Assembly: GCA_018296165.2 (NCBI GenBank) | Contig: JACKQL020000015.1 | Span: 496,001-560,000, forward strand | DNA: 64,000 nucleotides | Reading direction: 5' to 3' | From: Termitomyces sp. T153 | Taxonomy: Eukaryota > Basidiomycota > Agaricomycetes > Agaricales > Lyophyllaceae | Position numbers and translations under genes: made by a program | Part shown: positions 11,695 through 24,604 of the stretch, piece after piece | How the letters are laid out: every line of letters begins with the position of its first letter | How positions within the stretch are numbered: position 1 is the stretch's first letter | The notes under the pieces: generated by a model | Seen by the model: the letters and a program-made list of their open reading frames with translations, nothing else | Databases searched by the model: none | Told to the model about the DNA's origin: nothing

Positions 11695-14600
11695 TCTCAA
11701 AGATGCACTAGACCACAGACCAGACCCTGACATCTTCTTCACCTTGGCTGCTCTCCTCTGCACAATGGTACTTGCCCTGGACAACCTCCCTGCACATCTC
11801 TGTTCCCACTCCTCTCACCCTCCTCCTCTGCATCACTCTCCCCTCCTCTGACAACCCTGTTCCATGCTGGTTGACAGCAGCACCACTAATAACTTCATTG
11901 ATGAATCCTTGGCAGCACTTGCTCCCCAACACCTCTGATGCCTCTCCACTCCAATCCTTCTCAAACTTTTTGATAGTGACCCCACCTCTGTCAGAGATAT
12001 CATGCACTGTGTGGAGACAACTGTGACCTTTGCTAATGGACAATGCTAAGACCTCCAACTACTTGTTACCAAACTACACCTCTCCACCCCCATTGTTCTA
12101 GGCTTTTTATAGCTCTACTCCACTAATCTCTGCACTGACTAGCCCAGCCTCACTTTTTGCCTTGACTGGGACAACCCAACTGACTCTGGACCAGTCCTCT
12201 TCAATGTCTCACCCTCCTCTAGGAATCTCAAAGGTATGACCAACAAACTCCAGACCCTTCTGCAGCTTTGCTTGAAGTCCACATAGTTGTTCATCATCAA
12301 TGTCTGACTCAATGGCTCACCAATAGTTCTCCCTGCTCTTGTCAATAGCAGTGCCTCCAGCACCTTTATCAGCAACCAGCTTGACCTCCAACACAATGAC
12401 TTCAACAAACTGCTTGAGCTCCAACTCTTTGATGGAAGCCTTGCCTCTTACCATGACAATGCCCTTATCTTCAACAACAATTTAAGGTTCCAGATCTGGC
12501 TTCTTGTCACCTAGCTCCCCCCATCAACTCCAATTGTGCTTGGACTTCTGTGGCTGCAGGATGTCAACCCCAACATTGACTGGAAGAACCTCACCATGCA
12601 ATTCTCTAGTTCTGAAGCAAGTCTAGCAGCTGCCATCCCCCTCCACATCCAGTCCATCCTGGACTCTGGCATCCTCAACTTCAATGCCAGCACCTCCAGA
12701 GAAACTCAAAGCCCCTCAACCCTCAACAATGGCCAGGAAGGTGAAGATGATGTGCTTCTGCTCCAGTCACCCTCGGATAAAACTCAATGGCTACCCCCCA
12801 ATATACCCTAGAATTAATACAAAGGTCCACAGTACCCCAACAAATGATGCCCAACCCCTTTGAACAACTCTGCCACCACTCCAGACCCAACTGCTGCTGC
12901 TCCATCACCCACCCCCATTGATTCCAGAGATCTCAACATCAAAATTATTGGTGCTGTCTCCTTTGCATGCATTTTACAAGACAGCACCCCTATCTTCCAA
13001 CTACAAATCATGCCAGCTCTACCAGAAGAATACCTCTGCATAGAAACTACCCTGCCAGAGCAACAAACAGAGGAGCAAATCCTATACAAAGTAGTTCTTC
13101 TGAAATACCATGTATTTGCTAATGTATTCTCTGAAGGGAGTGCAAAAGCACTTCTGCCATATTGCTCCTACAATCACAAATTTGACCTCAAAGAAGTCAC
13201 CTCACCCCCATTTGGCAAAATCTACAACATGTCTGAGATCAAACTCTGGGCCCTAAAGGAATATCTCAACAATATGCTTAGCAAAGGTTTGATATGCCTG
13301 TTAATCTCTGCTACCAGTGCTCTGGTCCTGTTTGCCAAGAAGAAGGACAGATCACTCCAACTCTGTGTTGATTACTAAGGACTCAATAAAGTCACCAAAA
13401 AGAACTGGTATCCCCTCCCCTTGATTGGAGACCTTGTTGACTGCCTCCACAGTGCTAAGATCTACATAAAAATAGACCTCTGCTCTGGCTACAACAATGT
13501 CTGGATTGCTCTGGGGCATAAATGGAAAACCACCTTTTGCACCCACTATGGCCTCTTTGAGTACCTAGTAATGTCCTTCAGAATGACTAACTCCCCCATC
13601 ACTTTCCAGTACTTCATGAACAATATCTTCCATGACATGAACAATGTCTTCATTATTGTGTACCTGAACAACATTATAATCTACTCAAATTCACTGAAGG
13701 AGCATCTGGAGCATGTCCACCACATCCTAGAATGACTCTGAGAGTACCACTTTCATGCCAAATCCAAGAAATGCTCCTTCTATATGATGGAAGTTGAATA
13801 CCTTGGAGTTATTGTCACTCCTAACAGCATACATATGGACCCTGCCAAGGTCAAAGCCATCCTCAACTGGCCCCTGCTGTGAAATGTTAAGGAGGTACAG
13901 TCATCTTTGGGGTTTGCTAACTTTTATCACCAATTCATCAACAACTACTCTGAAATCACCAAACCCCTCAATTGACTCATATGGAAGAAGACCCCTTGGG
14001 ACTGGGACAGCAAGTGCCAGAGTGTGTTCCTCCTCATCAAAAAAGCCTTCACCTCCACTCCAGTCCTCTGCCATTTTGACCACTCCCTACCAATTGTACT
14101 CAAATGCAATGCCTTTGACTATGTCATCACTAGAATACTCTCCCAGTCAGACTCCAGAGGCAAGGATCTCTGCCCTGTCACCTTCTACACCTGTTTAATG
14201 ATCCCCACAGAGCTCAACTATGACATCTATGACAAAGAACTCCTCACAATCATTGAAGCTTTCTGCCAGTGCAGGGCCTATCTTGAAAGTTCCCTGCACT
14301 GCATTTAAGTTTACTCTGACCACAACAATCTGCAGTATTTTGCAACCACAAAACAGCTCAGCTGCCGCCAAGCTCAATGGTCCAAAACCCTCTCAGAGTA
14401 TGACTTCACCATCCACTACTGCCCTGGACAACTCAGCATGAAACCCAATGCACTCACTTGAAGGTCTGACATGTATCTGAAGAAGCCATTTGAAGCTGAG
14501 TGGAATGTGTTCAACCATTGAGTGGTAATCCCCCCCTGAACATTTGCATGCTGTGCTAATTATGAATGAAGAAGGAATACTCCACCAAATTAGAAACTCA

Positions 14601-15624
14601 CCCCCAGACTCCTTCTTCACCCAGCATGATACCCACAACAGCTCTACTAATGAGTTGAATGCCAACAACCCCTTCATGCTGTCTCTGGACCACTGCCTCT
14701 TACTCTGGAGTGGATGGATCTATGCTCCAGACCACAAATTCATTTGCCTTGACATACTCTGGCAACACCACAATCACAAACTCCAGGGACACCCAGGAAT
14801 TTGTAAGACTCTCCAACTCATCTCTCAGAGTTACTTTTGGCCAGAAATGAAGAGGGATGTCACATGATATATAAGGGCCTGCAAACCTTGTCTCTAGGCC
14901 AAAGTTCCCTGCCACTGCCCTCATGGACTGCTGAAACCCCTCCCTGTTAGCCAATACCCCTAGTTCTCAATCTCAATGGATCACATTGTCAAACTCCCCA
15001 ACTCTGAGGGCTTTGACACAATCCTCATGGTTATCTGCTGCCTCACCAAGCAAGCCCTCTTCATCCCTGTGACACCACTGACAACACTCCAGAGTTTGCC
15101 AAGTTATTCCTCAAACATGTCTTTTCCAAACATGGACTCCTAGATGACATTATCTCCAACTGCTGCCCACTGTTTGTCTCCTATTCTGGCAGTTGTTATG
15201 CAATGTGCTTGAAATAAAAACCAATCTATTGACCACCTACCACCCAGAGACTGATAGGCAAACAGAATGAGTAAACCAGATGCTGGAACAGTATCTCCAC
15301 CTCTATGTTAACTATTTATAGAATGACTGGTGCACAGAACTTCTCCTTGTTGAGTTTACTTATAATAACATGCCTCACTCCACCACCAGAGTTTTCCCCT
15401 TCTATGCCAACAAGGGCTATAACCTCCAACTCATACTATCTCTCAAAGATGTCCCCTCTCACATCACCTATAAAGTCACCAGGAACCTTTGATCCCTCTA
15501 CCAGTTCCTCTGGGACAAAATTAACACCACTAATCAAGCCTATTCCAGACATGCTGATGCCCAACAAGATCTTACCCCTGACTGGCCCCCCAGCACCTTG
15601 GTTTGGCTTGATTAACAAAACCTC
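11695..15624 (+). pseudogene. R1 pol: two retropepsins, RT, RNase H, integrase (decayed)
   Basis: Polyprotein relic of the Gypsy replication enzymes. First protease-like domain near 11860-12110 (LVDSSTTNNFIDESLAAL, catalytic Gly lost), second near 12335-12620 (STFISNQLDL, then VLGLLWLQDVNPNIDW). Reverse transcriptase runs from about 13180 with VTSPPFGKIYNMSEIKL. Its catalytic box reads YLNN instead of YLDD near 13660. RNase H lies near 14090-14340, the integrase zinc-binding domain near 14790-14865 and the integrase core near 14970-15430. At 15625 the frame is cut by insertion of R2 and continues at 61757. Many stops and indels; not functional. Confidence 0.8.
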
Positions 15625-15629
15625 AACAC
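15625..15629. repeat. Left TSD of R2 (aacac)
   Basis: Pairs with aagac at 61752-61756. The matching G3 position reads aagac, so the left copy carries the mutation. Confidence 0.65.
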
Positions 15630-16112
15630 TGTCACAACCTGCTCCCTAAACTCCTGACACTGTTTCCAGCCAACTCGCTTCCCCAGAGTTCCCCTCCAGT
15701 GCCCCAACAAACCCTCCAATCCTTGTACACCCTCCATGCCCACTCTGGGTAACTCCAATGCTTCTCTGGCAAACTCTGATGGCCCCCTGGCCCACTCCAA
15801 CACCTTCTCCATAGCCATCAACACTTTCCCTAACTGTCCTAAGCCCTGAGAACCCTCCATTCCTGACTCCATCATATGTCACCAGCTCATCACTCTGGTT
15901 CACCCAACCTACTCCAGAGTACCACAACAATCTCAGGATGACTCACATTCTCAGCTGATCCCATCAGAATGTTGCTGTGGCCCACCCTCTAATTACAACC
16001 AACACCCATCGACTCCACATGGCTCTGCCAAGCCCCATCACTACACCCACTGTCCCCCAGAGCTCTCCAGTAGTCAGTATATAAGTTGTAGAGTAGCTCC
16101 TTGTACTCTAGT
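15630..16112 (+). repeat. R2 5' LTR, truncated
   Basis: Starts TGTCACAACCTGCTCC and matches the first 480 bases or so of the R2 3' LTR at 60600, including the TATA-like box at 16077-16085. Homology ends abruptly at tactctagtct, where the 3' LTR goes on with tgatattgc. Confidence 0.75.
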
Positions 16113-16200
16113 CTAAAGCTCCAAAAATGCCAGAAACATGTAAGACTTTCCTATCCATCTCTGGACTTACCTTTAGCCAGGAATGAGAAGGGATGTCATA
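16113..16200 (+). pseudogene. R2 integrase zinc-binding scrap
   Basis: About 90 bases resemble the integrase HHCC end seen at 14800-14866 (gtaagact..., then ttagccaggaatgagaagggatgtca). They are joined directly to the broken LTR, so the R2 interior from LTR to integrase has been deleted. Confidence 0.55.
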
Positions 16201-16204
16201 TAGC

Positions 16205-16395
16205 TGGCCCAGAATCTACAAATCTCAACCAAGCACAACCCTCCACTGATGCTCTGCCAATACTCCAGAGCACAGCAAACCCCAACCAGGCACAAAACAC
16301 AATACTCTGGAGCATAGCAAACACCTAATCAAACACACTCCTAACAAAATGCAATACTCCAGAGTTTGACAAATGCCCACACAGGCACACCTCTA
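16205..16395. repeat. Degenerate tandem repeat, about 3.5 units of 42-57 bp
   Basis: Units begin caaa-c-c-aa-ca and end with actccagag plus about ten bases. No coding potential is seen, and I find no counterpart in G3. Confidence 0.45.
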
Positions 16396-17100
16396 TCCAA
16401 ATAAAAGCCTCCAAATATCCCCTGCCCTTGAAGCCATCTGCCTAACTCCAGATTGCAAGAATGGGCAAACCCAACTTTGAGAAAGTAGCTCTGCCCCTAT
16501 GCTAATCCACCCAACAGCATAGCAGGCATATAAAGCAGTTCCCCACTGAGTCTACTGCAATGGCAACCTCAATCCCAGAGCTCTGCCATTAAACTGCCAA
16601 GGACTCCCCCATAACTCCATTACTCTCACTGTCATTAAAAGAGACCTCCACTCCCTCTGCCAGCTGTGTCAGAGCAAAATCAAAGTCACCTGAAAACCTC
16701 TGCCTGCTCTGCTAGCCACATTGGAACAAAAGCCAAAAACTTCCACCAAGTGTACTCAGAGTCTGGAGATCTGCCCTTAAGCCCAACCACAAGTGGTCGA
16801 CATAATCCTGGACCTGAGGACACCCACACCCAACCTCAGTCTGACTCCCTTAGAAGAGCCTTGCAGAACTCCCAGCACCCCCAACAAACTCTGAGAACCC
16901 CATCTGCAATGCTCTGCCAAGCCTTGGCAACTCCAGGACTAGTTGACAACAGATGGCATTAGTGGGCTTAACTCCTGCCTCTGGATAAAATTGGGATTCA
17001 ACTCCCACAGCCCCATTCATGAGAACCTGATGCTCCCAGACCCAGCCTGTCCCAAATTTATTAGCAAAAGTTAGAAAGCAGAGAAGGACACTCACACAAG
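16396..17100. other. R2 interior, mostly unresolved
   Basis: Positions 16945-17000 (cagatggcattagtgggcttaac and what follows) match the segment just after the chromodomain stop in G3 and R1. The part before it (16396-16940) I could not align convincingly to any Gypsy domain. No intact frame. Confidence 0.4.
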
Positions 17101-18137
17101 ATTCCCACATGCCCCAAGGCCACCTCCCTCACTAGCCACTCCTCCTGCTGCCTTCCAACCTCAGCCTCTATCTGAGCCAAGCCCCCCTTCTCCAAGCCCC
17201 ACTATTTCTCCACCTTCTCTGCAGATTGCACCTCCAACTGTTCCAGACACTCCTACAAACCCTGCACCTCCAATGCCCTTGCTATGGCTATCTGCACTGC
17301 TATATCATAGTCTCGCTGCAACATGTCCCTCTCCCTCTGTGCCATGTCACAGTTCTCCCCTGCTCTCTGAAGCTCTCCTTCCTGCATTGTTAATATCCTC
17401 AATAACTCCTCCACCTGGAGACAAAGGAATGTTTTAGTAATTGAGGGTGCAGGCTCAGAGGAACTTGAGGGATGCCCTATCAGCATGCTCAAGCTAGAGG
17501 AATACATGTAGGGCCCAGGAGGGCCCACCATTGCCTCTTGACCCCATAGCCTCTTGCTTGGCCCCACCTCAGATGGCAGAGAGGCCTTCTACTTGCCCTT
17601 GTCATGTAGCACTGCCTCCCTCTCCCTCTACCCACCCTGCAAGAGTCCCACCTTCTTCACTGGCCACTGCACACTCTCCTTGCCCTCCAAACCTGAACCC
17701 TGGCCTGACACCCAGGCCTTCCAACTCTTGCTCAGCTGTCTCCTCACCCAACTCTCCTCCCATCCCTGCTCCATGGCAATATATGCAGCATGCCACTCCA
17801 GCAAAATTGAACATTTCTTGTGCCTAGCACAGCATGGAATACAGACTGAGGTGTCACAGCAGGACCCTGCAGTTGGCTTGTCAAACTTGCATAACTTCCC
17901 CCACTAGACACAAAGGGGTGCACTGGAACAATTGGTCAGCAAACACTGAAAAAGAGGTAGAGACTCACTGGAGCCTTATTCTGGCACCATTCTAGGGTTG
18001 GAGGACCCTATGCCCACCCCAGTGCCCCTGCAAATACCTCTAGTGTCACCTGTGCTTGTGGAACCCTCTCCACCTCTGGAACAATGTGTACAATTCCCAC
18101 CCCCAGACTGGGCCTTGTGGAACACCCTGGGGCAACA
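17101..18137 (-). pseudogene. R2 antisense accessory ORF (Zn2Cys6-like plus coiled coil), decayed
   Basis: Relic of the antisense ORF seen complete in G3. On the minus strand, about 17935-17825 gives five of the six cysteines with family spacing (C-X6-C-X15-C-X2-C-X6-C), ending DTSVCIPCCARHKKC. This is followed by EWHAAYIAMEQGW, a Glu/Lys linker, and a coiled coil at 17450-17120 (MAQRERDMLQRDYDI, then QQEEWLVREVAL). The last exon is missing. The first exon is split at 18137 by the giant element and continues at 60106. Function unknown; the domain order suggests a DNA-binding dimer. Homology with G3 is clear despite stops. Confidence 0.68.
18135..18137. repeat. Left TSD ACA of the giant element
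   Basis: aca directly precedes the CACTTC terminus. The same three bases follow GAAGTG at the far end. Confidence 0.6.
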
Positions 18138-18222
18138 CACTTCAGGAAATGTAGCGTGTTTCCTGAGAAAAAGGTGTCAGAAATATATTTTTCAATTTCT
18201 GACACCTTTTTCTCAAGAAACA
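18138..18222 (+). repeat. Left terminal inverted repeat with 27 bp hairpin
   Basis: The first bases contain a short palindrome (CAGGAAA...TTTCCTG). Then 18158-18184 pairs with 18195-18221 over 27 bases with one mismatch. Such self-complementary subterminal DNA is usual for CACTA-type ends, where transposase binds. Confidence 0.7.
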
Positions 18223-18294
18223 TGCTAAATTTTGTGTCAGAAAATTTCAATAAATATATCAAATATTCTCTTAATGTTTCTTTCGTAGAATGAT

Positions 18295-18500
18295 AAATTT
18301 TTCCATGTTTTTTCTGAAGAAACAATCCTCAAAATATTTGAAATGTTCTCGATGATTTTCTTGAGAAACATGTGATATGTTTTAGCACATGTTTCTCAAA
18401 AAACCTTTGTCCTGTTCTTAGTTTGTATCTTGAGAAATACTCTGTATTCTTCTCAAGAAACACATGTCGGCATAACATATGATATTTCTCAAGAAACACG
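18295..18500. repeat. Cluster of GAGAAACATGT inverted motifs
   Basis: Repeated tctcaagaaac/gtttcttgaga words form hairpins. For example, tgagaaacatgtg and cacatgtttctca around 18370-18400 give a 13 bp stem, and cttgagaa/ttctcaag pair around 18430-18460. The inverted right-arm copy is at about 59750-59930. Likely subterminal transposase-binding repeats. Confidence 0.6.
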
Positions 18501-18559
18501 CAATAAAAAAATGTAATAATATTATATAGAAACAATATACAGAAACACGTGTTGCGTCG

Positions 18560-19260
18560 CTCAGCGCGCGACCATCGATTCGCTCATCAAGATGCTTAAT
18601 ATGTAGTACTGAGTTGGTAACATAGTGTACAAAATCATAGACTTCCAAGTCTCCAAGAAACAGATGAACAACAGCTGAAGTCAAGAAAAATGAGGGCTAA
18701 ATCAGTAGGACAGACAGGGCATCGACTTACAAGGAAAATCACCAAAATCAATCCGATCTACAAGCCTCTCAAATTCAAATTCGCTGGCTGTGGACAGCGC
18801 ACGGAATGCTATATGGTCAGTAACAAGCAGATTGAGATTTTGTGCGGCCCAAGCACTGCACAACTACCTGGGACGGCGTCGTTGTGCATGTCTGGTTGAC
18901 TCTTGATTGGTTGGACGGCGTCATCGAGGGGGGTTTGTCAACAATGATGAGTTCCTGTGTATGGTTGAGGATTGGTTGGTCATTGTTGCACTCCAGTTTG
19001 ATGACACAAGACAGAGACTTGCATGCCTGAAGCTTGTTAATTCTGTGTAGTCATACAAAAATCTCAACACTGACCTGTGACAGATGGATGGAAATGGTGG
19101 ACCCTAGGCAGATGTTATCATACAGGATCTCAAAATTAGGCATCGTGGTCAGCTCTGTGCTGGTGTATTTGAGCTGAAAGATTGGCATTGTGATGGGGTT
19201 ATGAGAAAGAATGTGCATGCATTTGTGATCATTTGGCTACCCTAATTCTAGATTAGATTT
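18560..19260 (-). pseudogene. Left-arm copy of outer arm gene remnant
   Basis: The minus strand keeps parts of a frame shared with the right arm at 58985-59800, such as LGDLEVYDFVHYV and ALSDATRVSVYCFY. I do not recognise the protein. The copies differ by substitutions and both contain stops. Confidence 0.4.
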
Positions 19261-19478
19261 ATTTGCCTCGAGCCTTGGTAAATCTTGGCCAGTTTCTTCC
19301 TTACTCTGAGCACTTCTCTCATCATGCAGTCCAACTTGGAATCTGGTGGGCGCCTCTAAAACACTTGGGCAGATCACAAGCTATAGCGCACTTGGCATCG
19401 ATAGCAAGTCCATAGCAAACACAAACTGCTTGCAGAATGATTCTGTTTTGACCAGCAATTTGAACATGTCTTGTATTG

Positions 19479-19517
19479 CAATGATGATTATATGTACTCT
19501 CTAAAACCAAGACAGCC
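19479..19517. repeat. 39 bp direct repeat, copy 1, at AROM capture border
   Basis: Matches 21241-21279 at 34 of 39 positions. The five differences are all transitions, and four of them form two TG-versus-CA pairs, as expected if CpG decayed on opposite strands in the two copies. AROM homology starts exactly at 19518. Confidence 0.75.
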
Positions 19518-21240
<1,723 letters not shown>

Positions 21241-21279
21241 TAATGACAATTATACATACTCTCTAAAACCAAGACAGCC
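21241..21279. repeat. 39 bp direct repeat, copy 2, at AROM capture border
   Basis: Begins directly before the AROM start codon. See copy 1 at 19479-19517. Confidence 0.75.
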
Positions 21280-22815
21280 ATGATCTCAATCAAAGTACCA
21301 GTTTGGACAATGACGCACCCGAATATGACTATCCTGGCATTCAATAGAACTTCCCTGGAGCAGAGAGCTAAAGTTATGCATAGGGGAGTCAGTGATGGTC
21401 TCTTGAGAGTGCATGGCAAGTGCTGTAGCATGTGGCATATATACAGGACTTGTTAGCTGCACCAAGAAAAGCGCAGCATCTAGGCTTGACAGCTGTTCAT
21501 TTGTGGTATTTGCATTCGACCACTGGGTCAGTACTCCACGTCTGTGCTTTGCTGCAGGGCCCTGTTGGAGAAGTGAAATCTGGGCTCGCGAGTTTGTCCT
21601 TGCCTACAGAATCTAATGCATGAGAAGACATGTAATTTTCCGAAATTTGAGGAATAGAAGTATAAAATGAACTTGTGAGATGCGCAGAAAAGATAGGTGT
21701 AAATTGAGATGTGGACAGGACATAGAGGGACGCAGACCACCTTGGTGAGATGAGTTCTGGCGGAGAGGGCAGAAGCTGATTGTTCTCCTGGATGATGGGG
21801 ATGTCAAGTGTGAATGACACAGAGTCGAGCGGTGGGATGAGCAATGCTGCAGATTTTCCCGCTTTTGACTTAGCAAGATGATCTGAAGGTCTTAGGTCAG
21901 CATCGACGTAACAATGAGAGAGAGTAGCATTTACTGATGGCCTCATATGCACTATTTGCATCACTGGCAGATGACACCGTCGACGTCTTTTGATTTTGGT
22001 TGAAAATCCTATCCGTGAACAATGCTGATCTTCCAACACCTGAGCTCTTTTTGGGAGACAACACCAGCCACCCAATGCCTGGACCATTGAAAAGTCCATT
22101 CTTGTTCTCAATTTCACCACTATTCTCCGTCAGCATAGAAATGACCAACCAATCCTCCGACATTTCTGACGATGCAGACATGCTGTCTTGAGGTTGGGAA
22201 CTACTTGTCAGTGAGGTTTTTGAGGAACTCACAAAATGCTTGAGGCTAGTAAAATACTGCAAAGATCTAGGGGATGTCTGTATAGGGGACTTGATCTCTG
22301 CATCCCGCACTGTGGCATCAGCTGGCACAACCTCTTTTTCTGGTATTGGAGTAATTGCTAAGGAAGGGGGTGGATGTGCTTTGAAAGAAAGGCAGTTCAG
22401 GCAGCGGGCGAAAGGAGAGGGTCACAGATTTCTCTTTGTGGGCCTCACTGTCCACTGACTTGTCCTGTTTCTGCGCCGACTTGCTCCTGAGGAGCGGGTT
22501 GCAGAAGACACTTTTTGACTCACTCGCTAACACTTCCTGCTTTGCATGAGCCTTAGCCATGGTAGCATGCTTCTTCTTTTCTTCCTCGGCCTTGACAACT
22601 GGCTGCTTCTCCCTTTCCTCTCCCCCCTTCATTTCCCCTTGTCTTTCCTTCTTCTCCAGCTCAACACCTGCCTTCTTCGCACCCTTGCCGGGCAACTCTC
22701 CATGCTCCAATGAGAATTCTAGTAACGCCGCCTCATGCAACAACTCAGCCAGCTCTCCATACCCAGGGCTCGTCATGGGCTCTGGCTCGCTGGACTTTCT
22801 TTGGTGTCTCTGACA
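21280..22815 (-). pseudogene. Unidentified captured coding sequence, Ser- and Lys/Glu-rich
   Basis: Minus-strand frames at 22815-22318 and 22328-21897 give a charged segment (GVELEKKERQGEMKGGEERE) and a Ser-rich segment (FVSSSKTSLTSSSQPQ, then MSEDWLVISMLTENSGE). They look like real exons of a low-complexity regulatory or trafficking-type protein, but I cannot name it. Its 3' part was apparently separated by the AROM insertion and continues at 19517-19261. There is no counterpart in the right arm. Confidence 0.5.
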
Positions 22816-24450
22816 CCTTTGCATAAACATCTAAGTATGAGGAAGTTGTTGTTGTTGGTAGCTCCATCACCTTCTTATGTACAATGGCCAAGAATGACCC
22901 AGTACTTGTACCTTGCTCTAGCAAGACTTGAGTATGGGACAAGGAGTGCGAAATCTCACGTTCTTTGCTGAATTCGGAGACTTCTGGCTCAAGAGTAAGT
23001 GGGAAGTACTCGAGCTTGTTAGGTGTAGTGCCAGATCTTTGAGATTCGGGGGTAGGTACAGTGGTGGATGTAATGTGGATTGCGAGGTGGCTCAGGCTCA
23101 CCACAAACATGCTTGCTGGACGTGCGTTCCCATCTCATGGAGAGGTGAACATCTCAGTAGGTTTGGTGACGGACAAAGTTGCGGGGATGTGCATAGTCAG
23201 TCTTGGTACAGTAGGAGTAGCCTCAGATTGGGTATTGAGTTTTGGTTCTAGATCAGGTATAGATTTTGTGGTATTCATGGAGATCTTTGGTTCTTGGGAC
23301 ATTGAGGGAGTTTTAATAACTGGTGGTCGGTATGATGGAGAGGTGGCAAGAGGAGAAATCTGCCCCGGGAACATGTCTTGAATATTTGTAAAAACCTAGC
23401 TGAGATCATGTACAGTGTTGACAAGGCTGAAGGAACCCAGAGGAGAAAGTTCACTTTTGCTTGTAGTTGACGAAGATGCAGTGCTTTCGGCTGGGCTCAA
23501 ATGTTGGCGAGGTCAGTGTCACGTACAATGAGGAAGAGGATGTGTTCACTGACATTTTCAGTTCTGAAAGAGTGTTGGATGTGCTACAAGCTGGCCAGCG
23601 ACTGTAGATATCAGGGTAACAGAAGATCTAACTTCAAGTGAAGCGATGAATGGAGGTGGCACACACACTTCAGGAAATGTAGTGTGTTTCCTGTGAAGAT
23701 GCTTGACCATGAGTTCTGCGGGGGTTGCCAATGTTTTAGTGATCTGCACTTGTGGTAAATTGAGAAACAGAAAAGAATTAAAAGCTTAAATTAATAAACT
23801 TACGTGAAACAATGAAAGGAACAATCTTTCACCACAGATTACATTGCACAATTCTCAATGTTTGATACAATTAACTAGTTTTTCCCTCCCTTGTTCCTTT
23901 TATCAGCCTGTGGTATATGAGAAAACTGAAGAAATATAAACGAAAAGAGAACTGACCTTCCAGCAATCATGCCTGTCATAGATCCCCTTCTCCCCATTGA
24001 TCTCCCTAATCACCTTCACACTCCAAGAGACCCAGACACACTTGATCCAGTCAATACATTTGTCCCCCTTTACTTGACTGAAGCATTACTCACCGATGGC
24101 AAGGTGTTTGACAAATATCCCATCACCTTGAGTTCCCTTTGAAAGTGTGCCCCCTGATGCTTCTCCCACAAATGAGCCATGAACTTCGCAGCGCAAACGT
24201 TGTTGGCGGATTGAATGCACATGTTGGTGTTGTGCTGGATAGAGGCCTAGAATCAAATCAAAAGATACTCAAAGCGAAAGGCTATACATGAATCCGTTGG
24301 CTCTTCTCCAGCTCGAGGACGGGGTACCCTTTGAGTCGAGACTTGCTTGGGTGAAGGACAGGGTGGCACATTGGGATCTTGAAGAACTTGGCATGCCTTA
24401 GCATATTTATGGTGTAGATGATGCTAGAGAAGTGTTAAGTAAGTCAAAAG
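22816..24450 (-). pseudogene. Left copy of inner arm gene (unknown function)
   Basis: Inverted copy of 56870-58486. Exons in order along the minus strand: a Lys/His-rich start (MSRHAKSFKIPMCHPVLHPS) near 24400, a segment with NMCIQSANNVCAAKFMAHLW near 24220, VKVIREINGEKGIYDRHDCW near 23990, then a Pro/Ser/Thr-rich tail from 23749 on (MQITKTLATPAELMVKHLHR and later blocks). Introns fit GT-AG. I do not recognise the family. The two arm copies are almost identical here, including a 63-residue frame with no difference. Confidence 0.5.
23666..23693 (+). repeat. Internal copy of the element terminus, left arm
   Basis: CACTTCAGGAAATGTAGT followed by gtgtttcctg repeats the outer terminus in the same orientation, 5.5 kb inside it. 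The mirror copy is at 57609-57636 in the right arm. Confidence 0.7.
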
Positions 24451-24604
24451 AAGGAAATAGAACGACTTACTTGTCGGAGATGGTGGTTTGAGTGAAGGAG
24501 ACAGTCGAGGAACCAGACACCTTAAATACGACAGAGCAATGGGGTCTTCTAAAGAATTAGAACTTGGAATATTATCCCAGAGCTCAGACAATCATAAGAG
24601 TGAG

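Noticed and set aside
16205..16395. Possible CRISPR-like or regulatory array
   Set aside because: Units are degenerate, of unequal length, without unique spacers, and the genome is eukaryotic.
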